Shown: one piece after another, positions 14,602 to 22,973 of the stretch
Layout of the letters: each line of letters opens with the position of its first letter
How positions within the stretch are numbered: position 1 is the first letter of the stretch
Assembly: GCA_021775255.1 (NCBI GenBank)
Contig: JAJFIA010000012.1
Location: forward strand, 1-64,000
Direction: 5' to 3'
Length of the DNA: 64,000 nt
DNA from: Roseovarius sp.
GTDB taxonomy: Bacteria > Pseudomonadota > Alphaproteobacteria > Rhodobacterales > Rhodobacteraceae
Made by a program: the position numbers and the translations under genes
The notes under the pieces: generated by a model
Seen by the model: the letters and a program-made list of their open reading frames with translations, nothing else
Databases searched by the model: none
What the model was told of the DNA's origin: nothing

Positions 14602-15090
14602 ATGTTTGAACTGACGCCCCGCATCGGCCCGCGACCAGAGACTACCGATTGCGCGCCTCACGAGCAGGTAAGCCAAAACCCCGACGCCAGTACCTATCAA
14701 AAGCTCAAAAAGCGCGCATTTGATTTTCCCTTTGTCGAGCGTCGCCCCAGCATTATTTCTGTCCCCGGAGCCGAAGCTCTTTGGCTGGCACATGATCATG
14801 CCCACGGCTGTCAAGAATCTTTTATGGTGGGAAATGAGTTTGCCCATGTGCATCCGCATTATGACGGCTCCATGCATCTGATGCTGCCAATCGAATGTAC
14901 GCTTGAACTGTTCGCTAAAGGATGGGGCGAGCCGCACCCGATGGCGGCCTCAGGCATGATCCCCGCAACCGCCGTCATGGTGTTCGCCGCGCGGGACACA
15001 GCCGAGATCGAAACAGCATTGAAAATCCTCGCTACGTCTTATGATTTCGCGCGTGGAAAACTCTCAAACCCCGCGTCGATCCGGCTGTGA
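14602..15090 (+). CDS. Luciferase-domain (DUF5519) protein
   Basis: The product is 162 residues. It matches the luciferase/DUF5519 family by FPFVERRPSIISVPGAEALWL, GNEFAHVHPHYDGSMHLML and the AKGWGEPHP segment. The family occurs alone in bacteria and as a domain in fungal enzymes; no reaction is established that I can state. An AGAAAGG ribosome site lies 8-9 nt ahead of the ATG. It is last in the HxlR-side gene series; a 253-bp gap with no recognised element separates it from the convergent acyl-CoA dehydrogenase gene. Confidence 0.72.
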   Translation: MFELTPRIGPRPETTDCAPHEQVSQNPDASTYQKLKKRAFDFPFVERRPSIISVPGAEALWLAHDHAHGCQESFMVGNEFAHVHPHYDGSMHLMLPIECTLELFAKGWGEPHPMAASGMIPATAVMVFAARDTAEIETALKILATSYDFARGKLSNPASIRL

Positions 15091-15343
15091 AGCTGGCTCC
15101 CCCATGTTTCTGAACGCATTTAGCGCCCGAGCTGGCGCATTAAACCTGAGCAAAATCTGCGAACTTTTGAGCGGAGGACGAGGCGAAATGGGTTTCGGCC
15201 AATTTCAGATGTTCGTGACAAGTCAGAGTGGTTACACGTGCCAGTTCGATACCGTGGGGTTTCGTGCCAATGGTACCGGCAAATAGCGATAACCTCTCAG
15301 TTCAACAAGCACGTTAATTCATCCGGAATCCAGTTCTTGCCGT

Positions 15344-16492
15344 CTAAAGCCGCTTGGCAATTTCTTCCAACATCACTTCGGTTGCGCCACCGCCGATGGC
15401 CTGAATGCGCGCGTCGCGGGACATCCGTTCAACCGGGGTTTCGCGCATGTAGCCCATGCCGCCGTGGAACTGAACGCAATCATACAGAACCTTGTTGACC
15501 AGATCGCCGCAATAGGCCTTGACCATCGAAACCTCTTTGACGCAATCCATCCCCTGGGCGTCTTTCCACGCCGCGCTGTAGACCAGTTGACGCCCAGCCT
15601 CGACCTGGGCGGCGCGTTCGGCAAGGCGTTGGCGGATCACCTGTTTGTCCCACAGAACACCGCCAAAGGCTGGGCGATCCTTTACATAATCCAGCGTCAG
15701 TTCGATGGCTTTCTGCGCCTCACCCATGGCCATTGCCCCCAGAACTGTTCTTTCGTTCTGAAAGTTTTTCATGATGGCATAGAACCCCTGGTCAACCTCG
15801 CCCAGAATATGGTCGCCGGTGACACGGACGTTGTCAAAAACCAGTTCGGCGGTATCCGAACACAGCCATCCGGTCTTGTTCAGTTTCTTGCCGACTGAAA
15901 ATCCCGCTGTGCCTTTCTCGACCGCAAAGATAGTCACCCCGCGCGAACCTTTTGCCTCTGTGTTGGTCTTGGCGGCGACGAAAAACAGATCGCCATGCAC
16001 CCCATTGGTGATGAACATCTTGGTACCGTTGATCACCCAGCCATTGCCGTCGCGGACCGCGCGCGTACGCATTCCCGCCACGTCTGATCCGGCGCCGGGT
16101 TCGGTGACAGCAACGGCGCAGATGCTTTTGCCCGACGTGATACCCGGCATCCAGCGCGCCATCTGTTCGGGTGTGCCGACATTGGCCAGATGCGGGCTGG
16201 CCATGTCCGTGTGCACCAGCAGGTCAGCTGAGAAGCCACCAAATGTGCAGCGGCCCAGCTCTTCTGCCAGCACGACGCTGGCCATCGTATCCAGATCCGC
16301 TCCGCCATATTCCTCAGGGTAACGCATTCCAAGAAAGCCCAGCTTGCCCATCTTCGCGAAAACCTCGCGCGGGACTTTGCCTGCTTCTTCCCAAGCGTCG
16401 CCGTGCGGCACGATCTCGGCCTCGACAAAACGGCGGATTTGCTCGCGCAGCATGGTCAGTTCGTCGGAAAAATATGGGTCGGTCATGGTCAT
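15344..16492 (-). CDS. Acyl-CoA dehydrogenase of a carboxylase operon
   Basis: The product is 382 residues, a standard-length FAD-dependent acyl-CoA dehydrogenase. Visible motifs are AVAVTEPGAGSDVAGM, INGTKMFITNG and the C-terminal QFHGGMGYMRETPVERM, where the Glu of RET sits at the MCAD catalytic-base position rather than the shifted isovaleryl-CoA dehydrogenase position. It overlaps the biotin carboxylase gene by ATGA. It would desaturate an acyl-CoA before carboxylation, passing electrons to ETF (58-59 kb). Substrate could be a branched or terpenoid acyl-CoA; liuA-like versus atuD-like cannot be decided. Confidence 0.87.
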   Translation of the reverse strand: MTMTDPYFSDELTMLREQIRRFVEAEIVPHGDAWEEAGKVPREVFAKMGKLGFLGMRYPEEYGGADLDTMASVVLAEELGRCTFGGFSADLLVHTDMASPHLANVGTPEQMARWMPGITSGKSICAVAVTEPGAGSDVAGMRTRAVRDGNGWVINGTKMFITNGVHGDLFFVAAKTNTEAKGSRGVTIFAVEKGTAGFSVGKKLNKTGWLCSDTAELVFDNVRVTGDHILGEVDQGFYAIMKNFQNERTVLGAMAMGEAQKAIELTLDYVKDRPAFGGVLWDKQVIRQRLAERAAQVEAGRQLVYSAAWKDAQGMDCVKEVSMVKAYCGDLVNKVLYDCVQFHGGMGYMRETPVERMSRDARIQAIGGGATEVMLEEIAKRL

Positions 16493-18477
16493 TCCTCGGG
16501 GTCGATGGTGATCAGCACGGCGCCCATATCGACGTTTTCTCCGGCTGCATAATTGACTTGGGCGACAGTGCCCGCACAGGGCGCGGTCAGGGTTTGCAAA
16601 AGTTTCATGGCCTCGATTACAACAACCGGTTGTCCGGCGATGACGACATCACCGGGTTGGGTCAGAACGTCCGAGACAAGGCCGGGCATCGGTGCGCGCA
16701 CCTGATTGCCGCCACCCAGTGCGGCCTCGCCAGCCGCTTGAATGATCCTGTCGCTGTCCAGAACAACAAACGAGGAGCGACCGGTTTGACCATCCAACGA
16801 AACTTTCTCACCGTCGATTTCGGCGCTTGCGCTATGGCGCATGCCGTCAGTTTCATAAGACAGTATGCCGCCACGCAGGCTGGCGTTTTCCATTTCAATC
16901 GGGGCCAGATCATGAAGGGTGACGATATAGGTCCCGTCGCGCCCCTCGATGCGGGCATCTTCACCGTTGATCCGGTAAATGGTGCCACCTGGTCGACCGG
17001 ACGGTTCGGTCACGCGCCAGGCACCCAATGCGGTCCAGGGATCATGTCCGCCCCGGTCATTGCTGGCCAGAAAGTTTGTCAGAACGGCCTCGGCCCACTG
17101 ATGGTGGCCGGGTATGGGCGCGTGCCAGCCATCGGGATAAGCCGCACCAAGGGATGCGGTGCTGTGCGTTCCGGCGACAAAATCCGGCAAGGCCAGAAGA
17201 TCGCGCAGAAAGGCGATATTGGTGCCGGGCCCGGTGATGTGATACTTGGCCAGCCCCTGATCCAAAAGCCGGATCGCCGACGCGCGATCCGGTGCCAAAC
17301 TGATCAGCTTGGCCAGCATGGAATCGTAATAATGGCTGACAATGCTGCCCGCGCGCACACCGCTATCGAGCCGCAAGCCGGGCATGTCGGGGGCGGCGTG
17401 GCTGGTGATTTTTCCGATCTCGGGGCGATAGTTGTTGGCCGGGTCTTCGGCGGCGATGCGGGCCTCGATCGCCCAGCCGGAGCAGGTGATATCGTCTTGC
17501 GCGAACGGTAGCGACTCGCCCCCGGCGACACGCAACTGCCATGCGGCAATGTCGATGCCGGTGACCGCCTCTGTCACCGGATGTTCCACCTGCAGGCGGG
17601 TGTTCATTTCGAGAAAATAGTATTCGCCGGTATCGGCATCCAGCAGGAACTCAACCGTACCCGCGCTGTCATAGCCGATGCCCTTGGTCAGCCGCACCGC
17701 GCTTTCCAGAAGGCTGGCGCGAACGTCGGCTGGCAGTAGTGGCGCAGGTGCCTCTTCGATCACTTTCTGATGGTTTCGTTGCAGCGAACAATCGCGTTCA
17801 AACAAGTGGCGCACATTACCCTGCTGGTCCGCAAGGATCTGCACCTCGATATGGCGCCCGCTGCCGACATAGCGTTCCAGCAAAATCTGGCTATCGCCGA
17901 AGGCAGCCTCAGCCTCGGCCCGAGCGGCAATCAGTTCGGTGGTAAAATCGGCCAGATCATGCACCTGTCGCATACCGCGCCCGCCGCCCCCGGCGCTGGC
18001 TTTGATCAATAGCGGCACGCCGATGATATGCGCCTCGGCCAGCAGCCGGTCGTCGGACTGATCATCGCCGTAGTAGCCCGGCACAACCGGCACGTTTGCC
18101 GCAACCGCAACCGCTTTGGCCGCGATTTTTGAGCCCATCAGCGCAATGTTTTCCGGCGACGGTCCGACGAAGACCAGACCGGCATCAGCGCAGGCCTGCG
18201 CGAAACCTGCATTTTCGGCCAGAAACCCATAACCGGGATGAACAGCCTGCGCGCCCGCCTGTTTCGCCGCGGCAATGATCCGGTCGCCATCCAGGTAACT
18301 TTGGGCGGCCTCGGACGGGCCGATATGTACCGCCATGTCGGCGGCAACCACATGCGGTGCCTCCCTGTCCGCGTCGGAATAGACTGCGACTGCGCGCAGG
18401 CCCAGACCCTGACAGGCCCGCACAAGACGCAGGGCAATCTCGCCCCGGTTGGCGATCAAAACGGTTGAGAAATTCAT
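16489..18477 (-). CDS. Acyl-CoA carboxylase alpha subunit (biotin carboxylase + BCCP)
   Basis: The ATG at 18477 forms an ATGA overlap with the upstream crotonase and begins MNFSTVLIANRGEIALR, the canonical biotin carboxylase start; longer frames are not conserved. The 662-residue product has the ATP-grasp glycine loop KASAGGGGRGM, ERDCSLQRNHQKVIEEAPAP, EMNTRLQVEHPVTE and, at the C-terminus, the biotin site VVIEAMKLLQTL (EAMKL instead of the usual EAMKM/ESMKM). It carboxylates its biotin with ATP and bicarbonate for the beta subunit encoded two genes upstream. Methylcrotonyl- or geranyl-CoA carboxylase type. Confidence 0.92.
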   Translation of the reverse strand: MNFSTVLIANRGEIALRLVRACQGLGLRAVAVYSDADREAPHVVAADMAVHIGPSEAAQSYLDGDRIIAAAKQAGAQAVHPGYGFLAENAGFAQACADAGLVFVGPSPENIALMGSKIAAKAVAVAANVPVVPGYYGDDQSDDRLLAEAHIIGVPLLIKASAGGGGRGMRQVHDLADFTTELIAARAEAEAAFGDSQILLERYVGSGRHIEVQILADQQGNVRHLFERDCSLQRNHQKVIEEAPAPLLPADVRASLLESAVRLTKGIGYDSAGTVEFLLDADTGEYYFLEMNTRLQVEHPVTEAVTGIDIAAWQLRVAGGESLPFAQDDITCSGWAIEARIAAEDPANNYRPEIGKITSHAAPDMPGLRLDSGVRAGSIVSHYYDSMLAKLISLAPDRASAIRLLDQGLAKYHITGPGTNIAFLRDLLALPDFVAGTHSTASLGAAYPDGWHAPIPGHHQWAEAVLTNFLASNDRGGHDPWTALGAWRVTEPSGRPGGTIYRINGEDARIEGRDGTYIVTLHDLAPIEMENASLRGGILSYETDGMRHSASAEIDGEKVSLDGQTGRSSFVVLDSDRIIQAAGEAALGGGNQVRAPMPGLVSDVLTQPGDVVIAGQPVVVIEAMKLLQTLTAPCAGTVAQVNYAAGENVDMGAVLITIDPEE

Positions 18478-19274
18478 TTGCCGGTCCGCCATGGGGGCAG
18501 TGTCTTGTCCAGAAAACTGTTGATGCCGGTGCTGCCTTCGTCGGTTTCCCATGCGTCCGCCAGGCGATCGGCGGTGTAAATCATGTTGTCGTTGATACTG
18601 TGGCTGGCGACGTAGGCAATCAGTCGCTTGGTTTCACCGACGGCACCCAAGGCGGCCTCAAGATGATCGGCGATGATCGAGTCAATTCGCGCGTCCAGAT
18701 CGTCAGGCGATACCGTTTCGTTCAGCAACCCGATCTTTTCGGCATTTGCGGCACTGAACAAGGCCCCCGACAGCATCGTGGCCCGCGCATTGGCCGCGCC
18801 GATGCGTGCCACCACATGGGGCGAGATATTGGCCGGGATCAGCCCCAGACGCACCTCTGTCAGACCAAAGCGTGCGGTATCGACACCCACGGCGATGTCA
18901 CAAACTGAAATCATCCCGACCCCGCCGCCATAGGCCGGGCCCTGGATCCGCCCAATCAGTGGTTTGGGCAAGCCATTCAGCGCATTCAGCATATGCGCCA
19001 GCTTGCTGCTTTCGCGGATGCGGGTGGCACGGTCGGCTGCGGCATTGCCTTTGAACCAGTTGAAATCACCGCCCGCGCAAAAGCTTTTGCCTTCGCCGGT
19101 GAGGACAACAACCCGGACGCTGTCATCCGACGCCAACAAATCTGCGGCTTGTTTGAGCTCGTCAATCAGCTGACCGTTCAACGCGTTGTGCTTGGCAGGC
19201 CGGTTCAGCGTCAGGCGCGCCACGCCGCGCGTGTCCGTTTCAACAGTGATGGTCTGGAATGTCCGGCTGGTCAT
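18474..19274 (-). CDS. Crotonase, methylglutaconyl-CoA hydratase-like
   Basis: The product is 266 residues of the enoyl-CoA hydratase family. The oxyanion-hole segments are KSFCAGGDFNWF and IQGPAYGGGVGM. The stretch TEVRLGLIPANISPHVVARIG is close in type to methylglutaconyl-CoA and isohexenylglutaconyl-CoA hydratases (LiuC/AtuE). Between carboxylase beta and alpha genes it would hydrate the carboxylated enoyl-CoA. It overlaps the alpha subunit start by 4 nt and lies 9 nt after the beta-subunit stop. Confidence 0.85.
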   Translation of the reverse strand: MTSRTFQTITVETDTRGVARLTLNRPAKHNALNGQLIDELKQAADLLASDDSVRVVVLTGEGKSFCAGGDFNWFKGNAAADRATRIRESSKLAHMLNALNGLPKPLIGRIQGPAYGGGVGMISVCDIAVGVDTARFGLTEVRLGLIPANISPHVVARIGAANARATMLSGALFSAANAEKIGLLNETVSPDDLDARIDSIIADHLEAALGAVGETKRLIAYVASHSINDNMIYTADRLADAWETDEGSTGINSFLDKTLPPWRTGK

Positions 19275-19283
19275 AGTACGGTC

Positions 19284-20882
19284 CTACATTCGGTAAACTG
19301 GGGAGTGTCCCATTGCATCAGGTGTGCTGGACACGATCGACAGACAAAGACCCAACACATCACGGGTTTGCGCAGGCTCGATGATGCCATCATCCCAAAG
19401 CCGTGAGGTGGCGAAATACGGGTCCGATTGTTCGCCGTATTGGGCGCGCACGCGGGATTCGATTTCGTCCAATTCTTCTTGCGTGGCGGTGGGGGCTTTG
19501 ACATTGGTCCGGCGCAGTTCCAGCATCACGTTGCTGGCGATATCGGCCGACATCGTTGCCAGCACCGCGCTTGGCCATGCGAACAGGAAATTCGGCCGAA
19601 AGCCGCGCCCGCACATGCCGTAATTGCCCGCACCATAAGAACCGCCGACGATGACCGACAGCTTGGGCACCCGCGCGACTGCCTGTGCGTAAACCATCTT
19701 GGCGCTGTTCTTGGCTATGCCTTCGCGCTCGGCGACAGTTCCAACCATGAAGCCGGTAATATTATGCAGAAACAGAAGCGGGATGTTGCGCTGATCGCAA
19801 AGGGTTATGAAATGAGCGGCTTTCAGTGCCGATTGCGATAATAGCGCTCCGTTATTGCCGATTATCCCTACCATATGACCATGAATGCGGGCGGTGCCGC
19901 AGACAACCGTTTCGCCCCATTCAGGTTTGAATTCGCTGAAACCGCTGTCATCCACCGTGCGCGCAATAATTTCGCGCGCATCATAGGGCATTTTCGGATC
20001 GGCGCTGATCACCCCTCCAAGCTCTGATGCGGGGTATCGCGGTGACAGCACCGGCGCGACCTTTGCTGGCTTACGCTCAAAATTCGTCTCGCCGATCAGG
20101 GTGCGGGCCAGCGCCAACGCCTGATCTTCATCCGCCACCAGATGGTCGCTTACGCCAGAGACCCGCGTGTGCATCGCGCCGCCGCCTAGAGTCTCGCCGT
20201 CAACCTCTTCGTTGATCGCAACCTTGACGATTGACGGGCCGCCCAGATGGATGCGTGCGTTGCCATCAACCATGATCACCTGATCGCTGAGCGCCGGAAT
20301 ATAGGCACCACCGGCGGTACAGCCGCCAAACACCACCGATATCTGCGGCAATCCGGCAGCCGACATGCGGCACTGGCGATGAAACGAATTTCCGAAATGG
20401 TCGCGGTCGGGGAACACCCGGTCCTGTTCCGGCAGATAGGCCCCGCCGCAATCCACCAGATAAAGGCAGGGCATACGGTTCTGTTCGGCGATCTCCTGCG
20501 CGCGCAGGTGTTTTTTCACTGTCTCGTGGAAAAAGCTGCCGCCCTTGACGGTGGCATCATTGGCGATGATAACCACATGCTTGCTCTTCACAAGGCCGAT
20601 ACCGGTAACGATTCCGGCCGCGGGGACCTGATTGTCATACTGGCCCCAGGCGGCAAGTGGCGACAGTTCCAGAAAGGCCGTGCCCGGGTCGATCAATCGG
20701 TCGATCCGGTCGCGCACCAGATGCTTTCCGCGCTCATGGTGGCGGGCGCGCAGCTTTTCCGCGCCGCCAGTTGTGGCAAAGGCCATGCGTGTTCGCAGAG
20801 TTCCCAACAAGGTTTGCGATTGCGCCCAGTTTTGTTCAAAAACCGGGGATCGGGTATCTATCCGGGTTGCGATGCGGCTCAT
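19284..20882 (-). CDS. Acyl-CoA carboxylase beta subunit (carboxyltransferase)
   Basis: The product is 532 residues, the normal length for MCC/GCC-type carboxyltransferases. It shows GIGLVKSKHVVIIANDATVKGG, VFGGCTAGGAYIPALSD, GNNGALLSQSALKAAHFI, FLHNITGFMVG and GGSYGAGNYGMCGR, the two crotonase-fold halves of the family. It overlaps the TetR stop by ATGA, so regulator and carboxylase are one transcript. The partner is the biotin subunit at 16489-18477. Substrate (3-methylcrotonyl-, geranyl- or another branched enoyl-CoA) is not decided by visible residues. Confidence 0.9.
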   Translation of the reverse strand: MSRIATRIDTRSPVFEQNWAQSQTLLGTLRTRMAFATTGGAEKLRARHHERGKHLVRDRIDRLIDPGTAFLELSPLAAWGQYDNQVPAAGIVTGIGLVKSKHVVIIANDATVKGGSFFHETVKKHLRAQEIAEQNRMPCLYLVDCGGAYLPEQDRVFPDRDHFGNSFHRQCRMSAAGLPQISVVFGGCTAGGAYIPALSDQVIMVDGNARIHLGGPSIVKVAINEEVDGETLGGGAMHTRVSGVSDHLVADEDQALALARTLIGETNFERKPAKVAPVLSPRYPASELGGVISADPKMPYDAREIIARTVDDSGFSEFKPEWGETVVCGTARIHGHMVGIIGNNGALLSQSALKAAHFITLCDQRNIPLLFLHNITGFMVGTVAEREGIAKNSAKMVYAQAVARVPKLSVIVGGSYGAGNYGMCGRGFRPNFLFAWPSAVLATMSADIASNVMLELRRTNVKAPTATQEELDEIESRVRAQYGEQSDPYFATSRLWDDGIIEPAQTRDVLGLCLSIVSSTPDAMGHSPVYRM

Positions 20883-21505
20883 GTGTTGTCTCCGCTTTGG
20901 CTGAGAATCCCGTTCAAGAATGTGTCGGCATAGTCATCGGCAAGATCCTCGGCGCTGCCCTTCTGGGGGTCGAACCATTCAAGCGTCGCGTTCAGCGCGC
21001 CGATCAGCAGCAAGCGAAACCGGGGCAGATTGACATCGCTGCGGATCGCGTCCCGCACCTGCAATTCTGACAACTGATTATCCAGGAAAGCCTCATAGGC
21101 GCGGCGAACCGGTAGGTTGGCGTCGCGCACTTCAGGTGGCACTTGGCCGAAGATGCGCACGTTGGCCGAGGTGTAAGCGCCATGTTCCAGCAAAGCACAT
21201 AGATGCCCACGGAGTACTGCACGAAATACGTCACGCGCGGGCGCATCTGCACTCAAGGCCGCCACCCTGTCGCGGACCTCGTCATGAACCGCCTGGATTC
21301 CTGCATCAAGAATTTCCGTGATAATGTCATCTTTAGAGGCGAAGTGATAGTAAATGCTGCCGGCCTTGATCCCCGCGGCCTCGGCGATCATGCGCAGAGA
21401 TACCGCCCCGTATCCTTGGCGGCCTAACAGCAAGGCGGCCGCATCCAGAATGCCCGTGCGGCCTACCTCGGCGTTTTCTGCAACTGTTTTCGAGAGTACC
21501 ATCAT
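20879..21505 (-). CDS. TetR regulator 1 of the catabolic cluster
   Basis: The product is 208 residues. The N-terminal HTH contains VSLRMIAEAAGIKAGSIYYHF followed by ASKDDI. The C-terminal part (SANVRIFGQVPPEVRDANLPVRRAYE, LIGALNATLEWFDP, given as separate segments) closely resembles both halves of the tandem TetR protein at 25947-27248. ATG at 21505, or 21502 which is better spaced from AGGA. It heads the carboxylase operon. A perfect palindrome at 21526-21541, shared with four other promoters in the window, lies 20 nt upstream, so it is probably autoregulated and part of a local regulon. Confidence 0.88.
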   Translation of the reverse strand: MMVLSKTVAENAEVGRTGILDAAALLLGRQGYGAVSLRMIAEAAGIKAGSIYYHFASKDDIITEILDAGIQAVHDEVRDRVAALSADAPARDVFRAVLRGHLCALLEHGAYTSANVRIFGQVPPEVRDANLPVRRAYEAFLDNQLSELQVRDAIRSDVNLPRFRLLLIGALNATLEWFDPQKGSAEDLADDYADTFLNGILSQSGDNT

Positions 21506-21525
21506 GTCCTACAAGTATTCACCTA

Positions 21526-21541
21526 CCTAACACTTGTTAGG
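21526..21541. promoter_or_regulatory. Shared TetR operator, site 1
   Basis: CCTAACACTTGTTAGG, a perfect inverted repeat with 2-bp centre, extended by A/T on both sides (21525-21542). It lies 20 nt upstream of the TetR-carboxylase operon. Same palindrome as at 27290, 33092, 52795 and 56451. Confidence 0.75.
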
Positions 21542-21569
21542 TGTCTGGCGACATCCTGTCAACCCGGTT

Positions 21570-22010
21570 TCAAAGGCAGGTAAAATTCTTGTGGCCAATG
21601 ATATAGACCGTGCCTGTAAAGGACGCTATATGCCCAGCCGTGTCGCCGCTGACCGTCACTTCGTAGACCGCGATCTTGCGAGACCGAGAAACTTCGGTTG
21701 CTGTCGCGGTCAAGACATCCCCAAGCCGGGCTGCGGCGTTGTAGGTGATGTGAACGTCAATGCCTGCCGCCAGTGTGCCATAGCTGTTCGACGCCACCCC
21801 AAAGGCACAATCAGCGAGTGAAAAAATCGCGCCGCCATGGCAGGTTCCGTTGAAGTTCAGACTGTCCTGACGGACCGGCATCCGGACAATTGCATGACCG
21901 CGACCCATCTTGGCCAGTTCAGCGCCCAACGACTGCATATAACCGTCGCGCGCCACAAATTGCGCCATTAACAGTTCAAGTGACGGTAGGTCGGTTGCAG
22001 AATCATCCAT
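21570..22010 (-). CDS. paaI: PaaI-type hotdog thioesterase
   Basis: The product is 146 residues of the hotdog-fold PaaI family. Core motifs are SLNFNGTCHGGAIFSLADCAF (in pieces at residues 50-70) with the HGG-F-LAD-AF signature, and VHITYNAAARLGDVLTA. PaaI hydrolyses hydroxyphenylacetyl-CoA and other dead-end acyl-CoAs, freeing CoA. It overlaps the MeaB stop by 8 nt and ends the mutase operon. Here it more probably clears stalled CoA esters of the unknown pathway than serves phenylacetate degradation, as no paaABCDE genes are present. Confidence 0.85.
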   Translation of the reverse strand: MDDSATDLPSLELLMAQFVARDGYMQSLGAELAKMGRGHAIVRMPVRQDSLNFNGTCHGGAIFSLADCAFGVASNSYGTLAAGIDVHITYNAAARLGDVLTATATEVSRSRKIAVYEVTVSGDTAGHIASFTGTVYIIGHKNFTCL

Positions 22011-22968
22011 TGTCTTGGCTTTCGCATAGTTGCATCAGGACCTTTGTAATTGCATCGTCCAGACCGATCCCTGCCTGTTGAAGGTCCGAAACCACCGCGT
22101 CGATGGTTGCGCATGTATCGTTCAGAACGCGATGCTCTGCATATTTGGCGACGGATTGCGCCAGCAAGCGTCGGGTACGCCCGCCAAGGGCATCACGCGG
22201 GCCTTTCATTTTGCGCGTCGCGGCCCGGCGATCGACTGCATCGGCCAATTCGCACAGGCCCGTCCGATCGACTGCATTGGTCGCCAGGACCGGCACTTTC
22301 CAGTCGCCCGGCGCACGCAGAGCCAACATTGCCTGCAACTGACCAACTGTCCGTTTGGCCAGCGGCAAATCGGACTTATTGACGACCAGAATGTCGGCGA
22401 TCTCGAGAATGCCTGCCTTGATCGCCTGAACGTCATCCCCCAGACCTGGTGCCGAGATGACAATCCTGACATCCGCCATTTCCGCCATCTCGACCTCGGA
22501 TTGCCCTGCACCCACGGTCTCCAGAACGATCACGTCAAAACCCGCAGCGTCCATAAGGTCAGCCACCCGCGCGGCCGAAGCCGACAGGCCGCCCAGATGC
22601 CCTCGCGATGCAAGCGAGCGGATGAACACGCCGGCGTCCATCGTGTGCTCTGCCATCCGGATCCGGTCACCCAGAACCGCGCCGCCGGTAATCGGGCTGG
22701 AAGGATCGACAGCGGCGACTGCGACTGTTCGCCCCCGCGCACGCATTTCCCCGATGAACGCATTCACCAGCGTCGATTTTCCAGCACCCGGCGGGCCGGT
22801 AAAGCCAACCACGATCGCGCGGCCCAGATGCGGCTGGATTGCTTTCAACAGCGCACTGACAGTTGGACCATTACGCTCGACGATGCTTATTGCGCGGGCA
22901 AGTGCGGCGGTTTGTCCGGCCAACAGACGCGCTAAAAGCCCCGGCTTTTCGGCGGTTTGATCCTGCAT
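22003..22968 (-). CDS. meaB: MeaB-type G-protein chaperone of B12-dependent mutase
   Basis: The product is 321 residues. The G1 loop is GFTGPPGAGKSTLVN, followed by VAVDPSS, LETVGAGQSEVEMAEMAD and the NKSD specificity motif (VVNKSDLP). MeaB/ArgK family GTPases load and protect adenosylcobalamin in methylmalonyl-CoA-type mutases. It lies 5 nt downstream of the mutase large subunit stop and overlaps PaaI. Its presence supports that the neighbouring mutase is active. Confidence 0.92.
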   Translation of the reverse strand: MQDQTAEKPGLLARLLAGQTAALARAISIVERNGPTVSALLKAIQPHLGRAIVVGFTGPPGAGKSTLVNAFIGEMRARGRTVAVAAVDPSSPITGGAVLGDRIRMAEHTMDAGVFIRSLASRGHLGGLSASAARVADLMDAAGFDVIVLETVGAGQSEVEMAEMADVRIVISAPGLGDDVQAIKAGILEIADILVVNKSDLPLAKRTVGQLQAMLALRAPGDWKVPVLATNAVDRTGLCELADAVDRRAATRKMKGPRDALGGRTRRLLAQSVAKYAEHRVLNDTCATIDAVVSDLQQAGIGLDDAITKVLMQLCESQDNG

Positions 22969-22973
22969 GGTGA

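Noticed and set aside
15104..15286. Small plus-strand frame in the gap between the luciferase-domain gene and the ACAD gene
   Set aside because: No ribosome site, no resemblance to a known family; the 253-bp gap shows nothing else I recognise.
16171..17511. 446-codon plus-strand frame
   Set aside because: Antisense to the biotin carboxylase gene; long antisense frames are expected in high-GC DNA.
15344..20882. Naming the carboxylase operon liu (leucine) or atu (acyclic terpene)
   Set aside because: Gene content fits both and the diagnostic acyl-site residues cannot be judged by eye; the ACAD has the general rather than isovaleryl-type catalytic Glu.
21570..22010. Evidence for a phenylacetate pathway from paaI and PaaK-like genes
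   Set aside because: No ring-oxygenase or other paa genes are present; PaaI and PaaK families act on many acids.
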